Origin: Toxorhynchites rutilus septentrionalis
Taxonomy: Eukaryota; Arthropoda; Insecta; Diptera; Culicidae
Length of the DNA: 64,000 nt
Direction: 5' to 3'
NCBI RefSeq assembly: GCF_029784135.1
Contig: NC_073746.1
Location: forward strand, 91,834,564-91,898,563
Position 1 is the first letter of the stretch. Every line of letters begins with the position of its first letter. The notes beneath the pieces were generated by a model. The model searched no databases and was not told the origin of the DNA. It worked only from the letters and a program-made list of their open reading frames with translations. Of this stretch, positions 1 to 11,744 are shown piece by piece. A program made the translations under genes and the position numbers.

Positions 1-549
1 ACATCTGGCAGTGTTAAAAATGAGCTTGGAAAGCAATTAGCACGAAACCTGCTGCGAGCTTTCAACTTACAAGTGACGACAGCTGTGTTACATGCTTGAG
101 CTTCTTCTTCGCTTGGTGCCAAGATACATATTTAATGTTGGCTAAGAGCGTTGGCCCCATCATGACAAAACTGAAGTGACGGATAAGACCTAATGGTTCG
201 TGGGCATTTTCTAACCACAGTAAGTCAATATTGAAATTTCCTTTTCTACCATTGCACGACATATTCTCCGAAAAACTGCGTGATGAAAGCTCCCAAATGG
301 GTTCATCAACATGCTCTTCGAACGAACACAATTACATTGAATCACATTTCGAGCGTCGTTTGTATGATTTGCCATACAATCAACACACAGTCAATGTTAT
401 TTGAATGTCGGTCAATCCAGCCGAACACAAGCCCCAATTCCTCGATTTCATTTTAACCTTTTTTCCCACTCGCAAATTGGTAGGTTGGAAGTAAATCAAC
501 GTTTATAACACGTGGACTTATCAGTTTTATTTTGCGGTGACGTGTGCTT
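1..549. other. No supported gene
   Basis: A minus-strand open frame at 62-331 (89 codons) has no recognisable motif and no visible splice or polyadenylation context, so it is not called. No repeat family was recognised. TTTATT at about 526-531 (AATAAA on the minus strand) belongs to the next entry. Confidence 0.4.
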
Positions 550-861
550 TCAGCCACGAGCAACCAGATAAATGACGTATGTATTATTAATATATGAAAT
601 TGTATAACCAAATCGAACGCCGCGGCATGTAACTATGTTGCCATCACCCATCACGGTGGATCCTTCCCAATTATAGTCACCTGTTGCAGTTCCCGTTCGT
701 GTCCGAGTGCTCGATATGAAACGTGCTTGTTCCTTGTTGAGTTGGCCACCACCAAGCTGCACTATATTTATAGATTCCGAACGTATCGGTAAATCCCGAT
801 GGCTTAAATATTTGATGCCCTTTCCCACGGTGTATCGCGTGTGGGCCGACTCGAGTTGTAT
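550..861 (-). CDS. Possible terminal coding exon, unidentified
   Basis: An open minus-strand frame runs from just after an in-frame stop near 864 to a TGA at 550-552, about 103 codons. It has no ATG near its 5' end, so if real it would be a 3'-terminal exon or a fragment. The C-terminus reads CRGVRFGYTISYINNTY and ends VIYLVARG. An AATAAA lies about 20 bases beyond the stop on the same strand, as expected for the end of a transcript. The end loosely recalls small secreted insect proteins that finish in a hydrophobic strand, but I do not recognise the family. It could also be a chance open frame. No upstream partner exon was found. Confidence 0.3.
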   Translation of the reverse strand: MQLESAHTRYTVGKGIKYLSHRDLPIRSESINIVQLGGGQLNKEQARFISSTRTRTGTATGDYNWEGSTVMGDGNIVTCRGVRFGYTISYINNTYVIYLVARG

Positions 862-1120
862 AGTTTACACGTTCATAGAAATCTACAATTTTGAGCCGAA
901 GTTCAGATCACGTTAGGATTGTAAATATGTATAGTAAACATTTCATTAGCCTTGGTTCATATTCTTTCTAAACTCAATACGATTGCATTGGCAAGCGCAT
1001 GGCAAACGGCCGATGGCATACAGTAGGTGGTAAAATTCTTGGTTTTGTATAAAAGAAATCTTGACGTGAACATTGTTTATCAATCAATCATGGTAATGGT
1101 CATTTAACATTAACTACAGG

Positions 1121-1235
1121 GAGGCGATCTGGCGTAATGGTAACATCCATACCTCTCACGCAGAGATCACGAGTTCAATTCTCACTCTCGACATTCTTCC
1201 AAAAATGGGAGTAAAGGTGACGAACCAGCTGAAAT
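1121..1235 (+). mobile_element. tRNA-derived SINE fragment
   Basis: The head looks like a tRNA gene with RNA polymerase III promoter boxes: A-box-like TGGCGTAATGG at 1130-1140 and B-box-like GAGTTCAATTC at 1171-1181, 30 bases apart. The following AAAAATGGGAGTAAAGGTGA tract is a non-tRNA body. The B box departs from GGTTCGANTCC, so this copy is probably inactive. No target-site duplication was seen. It could be the truncated 5' part of a longer SINE. Confidence 0.6.
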
Positions 1236-1384
1236 GTGTTGAAAATCACTATAACAGAAAAAAAACATCAACTACATCCTGTAATAATGCTGCAACAGCA
1301 TGTTGTAGTTCTTGAACTATTATATGATCATTGTAAAATTTTGCAGCGATCATTAATACATTGCTTCTGGTTTGCCCAGAAATT

Positions 1385-2040
1385 CTCGATGAGGCGCAGC
1401 TGGGGGACGTTGGGCGGGTTCGCCGACTTGGGTATCACATCGATATTCAGCCGCTCCATCTCCTCTAACGATCGCTTCGAGTAGTGGGCCTACGCCAGAT
1501 CCAGCCAGAACACCGCGTTTTCGCCCTCATGGTATTTCTTGATGAACGACGCAACTTCCGGCAGACACTTTGTACTATAAATTTCCCCGTTCAAGATCAG
1601 TTCGGAACTAAAGAAGGACGACTTTGACATCCCCTTTTTGTTGATTGTCAGCCACATCAGCATCTCTCGGGGAAGTGTGTGAAATAACTTCAAAGACCTC
1701 CGCTTCCTGTCATGTATGTCCATGTTTGCCAGGTACTTTTTCACTGTTTGGCCGGTTGCACCGACCTCCTGGTCAAGCGCACGCAGCGATGTAGCCACTT
1801 TCCCCTCGATCTTCCTCTTCAGCATCCTTTGGATCTTCTTGTCGCTCAGGGTCGTTGGCCGTTCGGAACCAGGCTTTTTTCGATGCTCTGATTGTTGTCC
1901 AATAGTGCCAAGATGTTGTAGATGCCGGAACGGGCGTATCCGGCGTCCATACGGGACGGGGTACCGTTCTTTGAACGCACACACTTCTGAGTGAGAGTAG
2001 CTTCACTATTTTCGCAATCACGGATTGAGTTCGATTGATA
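1385..2040 (-). pseudogene. DD37E Tc1/mariner-superfamily transposase relic
   Basis: The minus strand encodes a decayed IS630-Tc1-mariner transposase. From N to C it shows a helix-turn-helix region (RPTTLSDKKIQRMLKRKIEG, then VATSLRALDQEVGATGQTVK), a linker, KCLPEVASFIKKYH, and the catalytic block FWLDLA followed by a stop, AHYSKRSLEEMERL and NPPNVPQLRLIENFW. Between the aspartate of WLDLA and the glutamate of LIENFW lie 37 codons, counting the stop, the spacing of the DD37E group described from mosquitoes. At least one frameshift (near 1900-1960, where the N-terminus changes frame) and an in-frame stop at about 1490 inactivate it. Terminal inverted repeats were not identified, so element limits are uncertain. 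Confidence 0.75.
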
Positions 2041-2059
2041 TAGCTGTCAGTTTTTTTCT

Positions 2060-2330
2060 GGTAATTTCGTCAGTGCGTGTGACGATAAACTCATGAAAAC
2101 TCGGCAATTTTTGTCCATTTTTTTAATGCAAACGCTAAAAGGAATTTGTAAAGGGTCAATTAAAAGATCAACCAGTTCTGCGGTTGGACCCATGAACGTT
2201 CGCTTTGTAAGAAAACGTGAATGTTTGAAGGTATTGATCAGTGCCGAAAATATTCACGTTCACGACATTCAAATACGGCGAATTTCAGCCTACCTTGTAT
2301 TGATAACCTTCTGCTCAAGCGAGAGTCACC
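2060..2330 (+). repeat. Dispersed repeat shared with a Helitron end
   Basis: The segment AAGGGTCAATTA...AGATCAA...CATGAACGTTCGCTT...GAATGTTTGAAGGT at 2150-2235 recurs at 4895-4995, just upstream of a Helitron 3' end. It is therefore probably an internal piece of the same Helitron family whose terminus is missing here. Confidence 0.45.
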
Positions 2331-3422
2331 ATGAAGCTCAGTTTTCATTTACATCTTCATTTTCGTCATGACATTCGAAATGGTTCGAAAAAGATCATTG
2401 CATATTAGTGACAATCAAAGCATAAAATTCAACGATAATTGATTGTTCAGGATCGTCACAGCTGCAGAATCCAGTTCCGATTAGGCCAACTAATCGCAAT
2501 GCGAATATCGATTGTTTCGTTCAAACTGCACACTTACACCTAGAACACTACGCACTGTAATCTTATAACTAGAAATAAATATTCAGTCGTTATCAATAGT
2601 CCAATCTATCCAGACGTGTTTATTCAATCTGCAAACGAAACGATTTTGTGTGAATTTGGTCCGTCGATGACCAAGTGATCGTTGAAGTGGTGAGTCGCTG
2701 CCAATCCTGTAGGGTCCGCCAAGCCATATCCTGGCACTCTTGAGCCGTTGCCTCAACATTGATTGATTGTTAAAAGATTCATCACATCATCGCACAAAAT
2801 TCTTGTTTTTGGCGACATCGGCCATGGAATGTACAGTATAACTCTGACTATGTTTTTTGACACGTCCAATTCTATGGGCAGTTGGTGAAAAAAAAAACAG
2901 ACGAGCGGAAAACGAACATAATCTTGTTTTGATTCCGGTTTAATAATACTGGCTCTAAATGACCAGCAATGATATGAAGCCCCTACGTTATGGGTATTGG
3001 ATGAAAGGGCTTCAATAGCAGAAGTCGAATATCGTATTTCGCTGCCATTTGGGAAAAAATATGGTGGCTTCCAGGCCATTGAAAAAAGCCCTGAAATACT
3101 GAAAATGGAGTTAGTGAAGTGAAGTTAGATAAAGAAAGTAATAGAAACTAAGATCGTGTTAGAGCGAAATGGCGGTAGTAAAATAGCATAGAAAGCGGAA
3201 ACGGAACGTCCGACGCCGTTCAACGATAAACGTCCTAAACGATTCCTGGTCCTTCTTTTTTTTTATAGATATGGAAAACAAACACGTTTTCAATAAAAAA
3301 TCACTGCAAGCGACGAAGATCAACATAACGTTCGTGATAATCACCTGAAATTATTGATAGTAAGGAAAGTGCCTGAATGCAGACTTTTCGAAATTCATTC
3401 ATGCTGTTTCGTTCAATATACT
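2331..3422. other. No supported feature, 1.1 kb
   Basis: Open frames such as 2753-3079 on the minus strand show no motif. A short stretch around 3025-3150 resembles 13495-13770 (shared AATATCGTATT and GTTAGA-AAAGAAAG tracts), suggesting an unassigned dispersed repeat. Confidence 0.35.
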
Positions 3423-3612
3423 AGACAAAGTTCACGCGTCTCGACTCTTGTGTTATACTCATTATGTTAGATATGGTGTCGAATTTCAACAGAAGAGAAT
3501 TCATTCGACAATGGGGAAAACATAATTCCTTCATTCGTGAATAAATTTTGATAATTTGTGACACTGATGTTCGTAACAAAAAATCCGGGACGAAGTTTGC
3601 CGGGTCAGCTAG
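3423..3612 (+). mobile_element. Helitron 3' end fragment
   Basis: The segment ends GACGAAGTTTGCCGGGTCAG followed by CTAG at 3609-3612, the CTRR terminus of Helitrons preceded by a short GC-rich hairpin. The base after CTAG is A rather than the usual T, so the insertion junction has changed or the end was rearranged. The 5' limit is approximate. Confidence 0.55.
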
Positions 3613-3622
3613 AAAATATAAA

Positions 3623-4515
3623 TCTATATGTATAAAAATGGAATTCTGTATGTCTGTCTTTCTAATTCTTATGGACTCGGAAATTACTGAACCGATCGAC
3701 ATGAAAATTGGTATGTAGAGGTTTTTGGGACTGGGGAAGGTTTTTATGATAGTTCGAGACCCCTTCCCCTCTCTAAGGGGGGCTGCCATACAAATGAAAC
3801 ACAATTTTCTGTATTATTCGAGAATTAATCAAGCAAATTGAGCCAAATTTGGCATGTGCAGGTTTTTGGAGGCAAGAAACGTTTCTATGGTGAAAAGACA
3901 CTGCTCTTCCCTCTATAAGGGGAGGCTGCCATACAAATGAAGCATAATTTTCCGCATAACTCAAGACATAATCAAGCAAATCGATCCAAATTTGGCATGT
4001 GGAGATTTCAGTGGGCACGAAACGTTTCTATGGTGAATCGATACTCCTCCCCTTTCCCTAAAGGGGGAGGTTGCGTAAGTCGAGAACTAATCAATCAAAT
4101 TGAACTAAAATTTGCATATGGAGGTTTTAGGGAGCAATAAATGTTTCTATGGCGATTCGACACACCTTGTGGATTCTAGGACCCCTCTAACGCGTAGGAT
4201 GAACTGTCAAGCGACAGCATTGCCAACGATGTTGAACACAAAACAATATCAAAAGGAAAACTGGTTGAGTCAAAGTAGAACAGAGATCCGAAAACTCCTC
4301 AACACACCTACCCCATCTCTAAGGGGGAGGGGGCTGTCAATAAATGAAACACAAAATTCTGCATAACTCGAGAACTAATCAAGCAAATGGAACCAAATTT
4401 GGGATGTGAGGGTTTTTGGGTATGAGAAATGTTTCTATGATGATATGACACCCCTCCCTCATCTGTAATGGAAAGGGGGTCCCATAAAAATAATACATGT
4501 GATAACGAAAAATGA
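3623..4515 (+). mobile_element. Non-autonomous Helitron, 5' end with tandem repeats
   Basis: It starts with TC after an A (3622-3624), as Helitrons do, then TATATGTATAAAAATGGAAT and a GTCTGTCTT tract. The body at about 3750-4480 is a tandem array with a period near 145 bp; each unit has a pyrimidine tract with AAGGGG, then CTGCCATACAAATGAA, then AATCAAGCAAAT and GTTTCTATGG. The same start and array recur at 42580-42975. It lacks its own CTAG terminus and breaks off near 4515 at the inverted copy. Confidence 0.6.
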
Positions 4516-4815
4516 ATATACTAAAACATATATACTAGCTGACCCGGCAAACTTCGTCCCGCCGAAAATTTATTTTTCGTTATCACATGTATTATTTTTA
4601 TGGGACCTCCACTCCATTCCAAATGAGGGAAGGGTGTCATACCATCATAGAAACATTTCTCGTACCCAAAAACCCTCGCATCCCAAATTTGGTTCCATTT
4701 GCTTGATTAGTTCTCGAGTTATCCAGAAGTTTGTGTTTCATTTATATGGCAGCCCCCCTTCCCCTTAAAGATGGGGTAGGTGTGTTGAGGAGTTTTCGGA
4801 CTTCTGTTCTACTTC
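4270..4815. repeat. 240-bp inverted repeat: tail-to-tail Helitron copies
   Basis: The left arm, about 4270-4512, is repeated in reverse complement at about 4571-4815 with few mismatches. Matching tracts include ACATGTGATAACGAAAAAT with its complement at 4575-4597, and AGGTGTGTTGAGGAGTTTTC at the outer end. The roughly 58-bp centre holds one Helitron 3' terminus. The DNA could fold into a long hairpin. Confidence 0.8.
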
Positions 4816-4820
4816 CGGAA
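4535..4820 (-). mobile_element. Helitron 3' end, minus orientation
   Basis: On the minus strand the element ends GACGAAGTTTGCCGGGTCAG then CTAG (4535-4538) followed by T, a canonical Helitron terminus. Its body is the right arm of the inverted repeat. Confidence 0.65.
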
Positions 4821-4825
4821 ACGAG

Positions 4826-5040
4826 AATTGTGTCTGGAATTAATTTGATATTATAATGACGAGAAGTACTAGGAAATTCATAGTAAAAGGAAGTTGTAAA
4901 GGGTCAATTAGAAGATCAATCAATGAACACTTCTGCGATTGTACTCATGAACGTTCGCTTAGTAAGAAATCGAGAATGTTTGAAGGTTTTGATAACAAAA
5001 AATTCATTCTGGGTGGGACGAAATTAGCCGGGTCAGCTAG
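4826..5040 (+). mobile_element. Helitron 3' end, plus orientation
   Basis: It ends GACGAAATTAGCCGGGTCAG then CTAG at 5037-5040, followed by T. The upstream 100 bp match 2150-2250. With the preceding copy this makes three Helitron termini within 1.5 kb. Confidence 0.6.
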
Positions 5041-7284
5041 TAAACACATAAATAACAGCATTCCAACCAAAATTTTCATTCGTCCTAAATTTCTATTTCG
5101 AACTTTGCTTTCTGCGCACAAATTAAGAATAACTTTAGAGGATAAATCAAAACATCAAAAAAGATGAACATTGTTTACAAATAAATAACAGAATCCTCCC
5201 CGTTACTGTTATCTCGCTTCTACTCATTCTGACGCAGGGTTGAAGAATTCAGATCATTTGAGATTCCAACTGGAATGGATTTGTTTTCAATCCAGTCAAT
5301 CTTTCATTCCACCAGTTCTGACTAGTTTGGACCGGTAGCAATCAAATCAGCAAGAACATTTGAGTAACCGTTTGTTGCGCAACTCAGATCGCTTTGTACG
5401 GGTCAGTTAAACCCGTCGAGAGTTTGCAGACAGCGCCAATAAGCGACTACAGGTTTATCACAGAATTAGAAAAAAACACAAATTCAACGAAAAAGAGACG
5501 ATCAACAATACCAGCAATAGTTGTTCGCGCAAAAGAGAACGGGAGGTCGCAGAAGTTCAGCTGGCCCCAGAGACTGATTGGAGTGCTTCTGGGGTAATTG
5601 ACTCTCTTCTCCCTCCCCTTTCGCGACGCTTAGTCTAGGCTAATGTTTGTTGACTTGAGCAGACACACGCTGGCATGCGCTCCAATGTGAACGATTCACA
5701 ACCAGTTCTCGAGTTTGCTTCTTACGACAAGGAATTTACATCATAATGTTGCTTTCGAAAAGGGCAATCAGTTATGGATTTCTGTTTGGACGGATTCTCT
5801 GAGCATGACAGCTTCGTCGCATAATATTGTTCGATGGATAAATGCAATACACACAAACACATACACGCATGTCACAGTGTCGGAATGCTGCGATAAATAA
5901 GTACTGGGAAAAAAATTACTTACGGCCATCACTAGCTCGAAAGGATATTTATATATCCTGACGGGTGATTCGTACTTTTGAACCATCTTGTTTTCCTGTT
6001 ATGCAGAGCACAGCTGCGATGTACACTCCAATTGAAATTTTCACACTATTCAAAAGCTTTGTTTTCACTTGAAACGCTGGCTCGCGCTTGATACACCTTT
6101 TCGCTGGCTTTATTTACGACGCTGCTGCTCTCTTCCACACCATTCAACTTTTACAGCTTTTTCTTTTCGCTAAACTAGTAAACAAATGCATGCTTTTTTC
6201 TTGTTGTTCATGGCCCGAGAGAGAACGCACTATTTTTTCCGCAGACGGCGATGATTCACAATTTCCGCAATTCAAAGAATTGAACTCGCTCGGCAGGACA
6301 TTGCCGCGGAGGTTCGATATTTCCGCTCACTCGATACACACAAAAATTGAACAATATAATATATGCAACAAACGTACAGGACGAAGGTTGAACGGAACGC
6401 GACGCTCGCGAAACGAAAAGCTAACTCACTCTGAGCTGAAGGTTGATGCTTTGGTGATGTTTTATGAATGGACAATTCTGTTGTTTGTGGTCCCGTGTGG
6501 CGTATTTGAACGTCAAGCGAATCGCGGTCAGGGCATGGCGGGTGACTTCGCACTTGTCTAATTTAGTTTGTACGCCCATCGAAGTTTGGGAACGGTTTCG
6601 GATGGTTTTGGCTTCAGCTGTGGATGACGTTTCGTTGATAGTTAGATGGCGCTCCAGGATTGGAGTGTGTCATTGCTTGTAAGCTTTCGGGAGAAGCTTG
6701 CGTTTTGTTTGCACTTATGACCGCTTTGGGTCGTGACTGCTTCCAAATTTCATTGCTCTGTTTGATTGAACCAGTCACTAGAGGGAAGAAATCAAATTAA
6801 AACACGTTTATCGTTCGAAAGTAGATTATTTTGCAATATGATTATTGGATCATTTTGGATCAAATACTAAAATAATCTTTTTTTATGTTTACATTTTTCG
6901 TAGAATTGTGCCAAAACTGATCGAGCAGCCTGCAGCCTGTTATATCGTTTAGTACTACAATAAATTCCTAATGATACATCGATACTGATGAAAAAAAAAT
7001 CATAATTACCTCATATGGCTTACATTGTCTGGAACCAAATTTACCAACGCAGTGTGGTTTCATAGACTATTTGAGGCTTGTGAATGCTGAACTACAACAG
7101 TAAACTGCCCATATTTGCATAGGTGACGTAATCACCAACAATATTAGTGTAGGAAAAACGCATACTTTTTGTTTTTTGGTCTGAAAATATAACCATGCAC
7201 ATTTCCAATGAAATGTTCTTCAAAATTCAATGTCTATATACAATTGAATGGATAATTAAATACTTGTTTTAAGAGCTGTGGGTA
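5041..7284. other. No supported gene, 2.2 kb
   Basis: No convincing coding region or repeat was recognised. Open frames at 6088-6561 (+) and 6272-6553 (-) overlap each other and lack motifs. The 5.2-6.7 kb part is less AT-rich than its surroundings and could be single-copy host DNA. Confidence 0.35.
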
Positions 7285-7308
7285 GATCTAGGTTTCATTT
7301 TGTAATTT

Positions 7309-7569
7309 ATGAGAAACAAGCATTTGAAAAACAACAATTTCGAAGAGTTGTCAAGTCATTCCAGATTCGCTTCTCAATCGGCTCCTGAACCCCAATCATT
7401 TACAGGAGGTATTCCTTTTTCTTCGATTGTTGGATGGATCTTTGATATTTTCGGAATTTCAGATTCAATGAAATGTCTCATTTCTGCTTGGCTCCCTACT
7501 ATCAGTCAGTTAGCTAAGCAAATGGTTTCAAAGTGGCCTCTCCTCTCCTTCATTAATTTCGATGCCTAA
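7309..7569 (+). pseudogene. LINE ORF1, C-terminal remnant
   Basis: About 86 codons remain open and end at TAA 7567-7569. The end (ISAWLPTISQLAKQMVSKWP) has the amphipathic look of the end of ORF1 in RNase H-bearing mosquito LINEs. The zinc knuckles expected further upstream are absent, consistent with 5' truncation. ORF2 starts inside it: the ATG at 7562 precedes the ORF1 stop by a few bases, suggesting stop-and-restart translation. Confidence 0.5.
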
Positions 7570-10500
7570 TTTACTGAATGAGTCAGAGAAATCTACTATT
7601 TTACAGTGGAATTGTAGAAGTCTTCTACCAAAACTTGACTCTTTCAAGCAAATGCTCCATTTTTTGAATTGTGATGTGTTTGCTTTATCTGAAACATGGC
7701 TTCGTTCGGACAATGTGTTAAACATCCATGATTTCAATATTATTCGTTTAGACCGTGATGATTCCTATGGAGGAGTTCTCATAGGTATTAAAAATGCTAT
7801 CCATTTTACAGGATTCCCTTGCCTTTAGTCACAGGAATTGAAATTCTTGCGTGTCAGGCACGTATCAAGGGTAGAGATTTGTGCATTGCTTCTATTTATA
7901 TTCCTCCAAGTACAATGCTTAATTATCGAAACCTTGTGAATATAATTGAGCTTCTACCGCAACCTCATCTTATTTTAGGATATTTCAACTCACATGGAAT
8001 TGGCTGGGGTGAGTCTTTTGACGCTCGCAGAGCTAATTCTATTTATGATCTATGCGATGAATTCAACATGACAATTTTGAATACAGGTGATATAACAAGA
8101 ATTGCTCCATCACCAGGCCGCGCAAGTCGCTTAGATCTATCCCTTTGTTCTTCCTCTTTATCATTAGATTGTTATTGGAAGGTTATCCAAGATCCACATG
8201 GAAGTGATCATTTACCAATCACCGTTTCTATTTCGAATTATTCTGAATCGTCAGGAACTATGAATGTTCAGCATGATTTATCTAGAAACATTGATTGGAA
8301 GAGATATTCTTCAATTATTTCAGAATCAGTGGCATTAGTTCATGAGTTACCCCCGTTAGAAGAGTATAATTTTCTAGCTGGATTAATTCATGACAGTGCT
8401 ATTGATGCTCAGACGAAAGGTTTTCCTAGGAATTCGTTTCGCAGTCGTCCTCCTAATCTGTGGTGGGATCATGATTGCACAGATCTTTATAAAGAAAAAT
8501 CGAATGCGTTCAAGGATTGGCGTAAATCGGGTTCCTGCGAACGTTACGACAATTACATTTATCTGGAGCGTAAATTCAAAAGCTTCATAAAAGCCAAAAA
8601 AAGAGGTTATTGGCGTAATTTTGTGAATGGGCTTTCCCGAGAGTCTTCTTTGAGCACTCTTTGGAGAGTTGCCAGACAAATGAGAAATTCTTCTCATTCA
8701 AATGAACAGATTGAATATTCTGAAAGGTGGATCTATGACTTTGCCAAGAAGATATGCCCAGATTCAGCCCCGCTCCACCTCCCTTCCTGGAGACATCTGA
8801 TGATATTGCGCCTCCATTCAGTATGGCTGAATTTTCGCTTGCACTTCTGTCATGTAACAATTCGGCTCCGGGGTCAGATAGGATCAAATTCAACTTATTG
8901 AAAAACCTTCCTGATAATGCGAAGAAACGTTTGTTAAAATTGTTCAATGTTTGTTTTGAGCAGAACGTTGTTCCACATGAGTGGCGACAGATTAAAGTTA
9001 TAGCTATTCTGAAACCTGGTAAACCTGCGTCTGATTATAATTCTTATAGACCAATAGCAATGCTTTCTTGCATTCGCAAATTATTAGAGAAAATGATTCT
9101 AAGTCGCTTAGACAGCTGGATAGAATCCAACAACCTTCTCTCACCTTCGCAGTTCGGGTTTCGTAGAGGCAAAGGAACTAATGATTGTCTTGCTCTGCTT
9201 TCATCAGAGGTTGACATCGCCTTGAGTAAAAAGCAACAAATGGCATCAGTGTTCCTAGACATCAAGGGTGCTTTTGATTCAGTTTCCATTGAGGTTCTTT
9301 TTGAAAAACTTCATCTAAATGGGTTTTCTCCAAAATTAAATAGTTTTCTGTTTAACCTTATGCGTGAAAAACATATGAGTTTTTCCCATGGTTCTTTGTC
9401 AGTTTTACGAATTAGCTACATGGGTCTCCCTCAAGGCTCATGTCTAAGTCCAATCCTTTACAACTTTTATGTAAATGACATTGATGTTTGTTTATCAGGT
9501 AATTGTACTTTGAGACAATATGCAGATGATTGCGTAGTGTCGGTAATGGGCAAAGACAGTATTGATCTGTATAATCCCTTGCAGATTTCTCTTGATAATT
9601 AGGTTGATTGGGCTTGTAAATTGGGTTTTGAGTTTTCTACTGAAAAGTCAGAGATGGTTGTGTTTTCAAGAAAACACCATCCTGCTCAACTGCAACTTAA
9701 ACTTTTGGGTAGAACAATTAGGCTCTCTTTGTCATTCAAGTATTTAGGAGTTGTGTTTGACTCCAGAGGCACATGGGGTAAACACATAGGCTACTTGAAA
9801 CAAAAATGTCAGAAACGAATAAATTTTCTTCGATCCATAACAGGGACTTGGTGGGGGGCCCATCCTGACGACTTTATTAGGTTGTATAAAACAACCGTTC
9901 TATCTGTTATGGAGTATGGAAGTTTTTGCTTCAGATCCGCTGCCCGTACTCATATTCTGCAACTGGAGAGAATTCAATATCGCTGTTTGCGTATTGCTCT
10001 AGGATGTATGCAGTCAACGCATACAATGAGCCTAGAAATTTTAGCTGGCATCCTTCCTCTTTCTGTGCGCTTTTTCGAGTTATCATTCCGTTTTTTGATA
10101 CGTTGTGAAACACTCAATCCGATAGTGATAGCAAACTTTGAAAAAATTCTAACCTTAGGTACTCAATCTAAGCGAATGTTACTATATCATGAACTTCTGA
10201 CCCTGGAAAGCCCATCGGCTTCATCTGGTTTCCAATCCATTCCTTCAATTTTGTTCAATCCTTCTATTAATTTTGACTTGACAATGAAAGTTTATGTTAG
10301 TGGTATTTCAGGTGATCTCCGCCAAATAGTTATGCCTGCAATATTCTTGTCAAGATATAAACATATTGACTCAACCAAAACTTTTTTTACTGATGGATCC
10401 AGTCTTCATGGTTCCACAGGCTTTGGGGTATTTAATATTGACTTCTCCACATTCCGTAAGCTTAGTTTACCTTGTTCGGTGTTTGTTGCGGAATTGGCTG

Positions 10501-11228
10501 CGATATACACTGCTTTACAACATATTCAGTCCTTGTCACCCGAACATTTTTACATCTTTTCTGATAGTCTCAGCTCTTTAGAGGCACTTCGTTCGGTAAG
10601 GTCTAGACATTCTTCGTATTTCTTGTCTGGAATCCAACAGCTTTTAAGTGTTTTGATGAGTAGATCATTTAATATCACTTTTGTATGGATTCCCTCTCAT
10701 TGTTCGATACCAGGAAATGAAAAAGCAGATTTTCTAGCTAAAAAGGGCGCAATGGAAGGAGTCTTATTTCATAGGCCCATTACTTTTGATGAATATCTCA
10801 ATATTCCTCGTGAACGTGCACTTGAATCTTGGCAGACAAGTTGGAATGGAATTGATAAAGGTCGGTGGCTGTATTCTATCATTCCTAAAGTTTCCCTCAA
10901 ATCATGGTTCAAAGGATATAATTATTCTCGTGATTTCATACGGGTAGTGTGCAGACTAATGTCTAATCATTATTCCTCGAATGCACATCTTTTCCGAATT
11001 AATATTAGTGATAGTAACTTATGTGTTTGCGGTATAGGTTATCATGATATTGATCACATTGTGTGGTATTGCTCTGATTTTCAAAATAACAGGTTATCTT
11101 TAATAGAAAATTTCCGCGAAAAGGGAATGACCCCCTATGTTTCGATCCGCGACGTTCTGGCTACACGCAATCTCGATGCTATTTCGTTGATATATTATTT
11201 CCTCAAGTCCATACACTTTCAAGTATGA
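7562..11228 (+). pseudogene. LINE ORF2: endonuclease, reverse transcriptase, RNase H
   Basis: Domains in order: an APE-type endonuclease (LQWNCRSLLPKLDSF, SETW, IYIPP, GSDHLPI) at 7600-8230; a reverse transcriptase at about 8830-9560 with FLDIKGAFDS, QGSCLSPILYNFY and QYADDCVVS; a thumb/connection region; RNase H at about 10380-10740 (TDGSS, AELAAIYTAL, SDSLSSLEAL, WIPSHCSIPGNEKAD); and a C-terminal CxC...H region near 11030. Lesions are few: frameshifts near 7820 and 8750 and a nonsense TAG at 9600-9602. The catalytic GDFN of the endonuclease reads GYFN, a loss of the metal-binding aspartate. Intact, it would nick the target and prime reverse transcription of its RNA. This copy cannot. Confidence 0.85.
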
Positions 11229-11640
11229 GTATGTGTGTATTTTTTCTATTATTTTTAATTATCGTTTACATCTCCACCTTTTTTATTTTTTGTTATTAAT
11301 AATTCTATAATTTGCCAATAATCTATGGTTTTAATGTTTTCATTTTTCTCCAACTATTTCCCTCAGAACTTAAACACATTCAGATTCACGCATTCGCACG
11401 CAATCTTCAAGGAGGTGGTTATCTCTATCAAAAAATCCTCAAGAAGAAGCCTCAAATATTATTTTATTATGTATTGTTATATAATTATTTATATTGTATC
11501 ATTTCTTGAAAAAACTATAGGGTTTTTATGCCTTTTTGAGAAAGAACATTTGCATAGTTCTACTCACAAGGGCTTTTCCCTATTCACAAACACGGCTCAT
11601 TGATGCTTAACGTTGCTGAGCCAATTGAAAATAAATGCTC

Positions 11641-11744
11641 AGCTGAAACTAAGTTCAAACCTTTTTATACTTGGGATTCTCTAAGCAAACAATGAGAGTC
11701 AACAATCTACAAAATTTGGGAAAGATCGGTCCACAAATAGAGGA
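11641..11744. other. Short unassigned spacer
   Basis: Nothing recognised between the LINE tail and the MITE end. Confidence 0.3.

Larger units (their letters stand above)
7285..11640 (+). mobile_element. 5'-truncated LINE with endonuclease, RT and RNase H
   Basis: This non-LTR retrotransposon carries the last part of ORF1, a full ORF2 and a 3' untranslated tail. The RNase H domain and ORF order place it in the I superfamily (I, LOA, Loner and Outcast types are known from mosquitoes); I cannot fix the clade by eye. The 3' end is approximate: an AATAAA-containing tract follows the coding region by about 400 bp, near 11630. The 5' end is lost within ORF1. It carries few lesions and so is one of the younger elements here. 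Confidence 0.8.
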
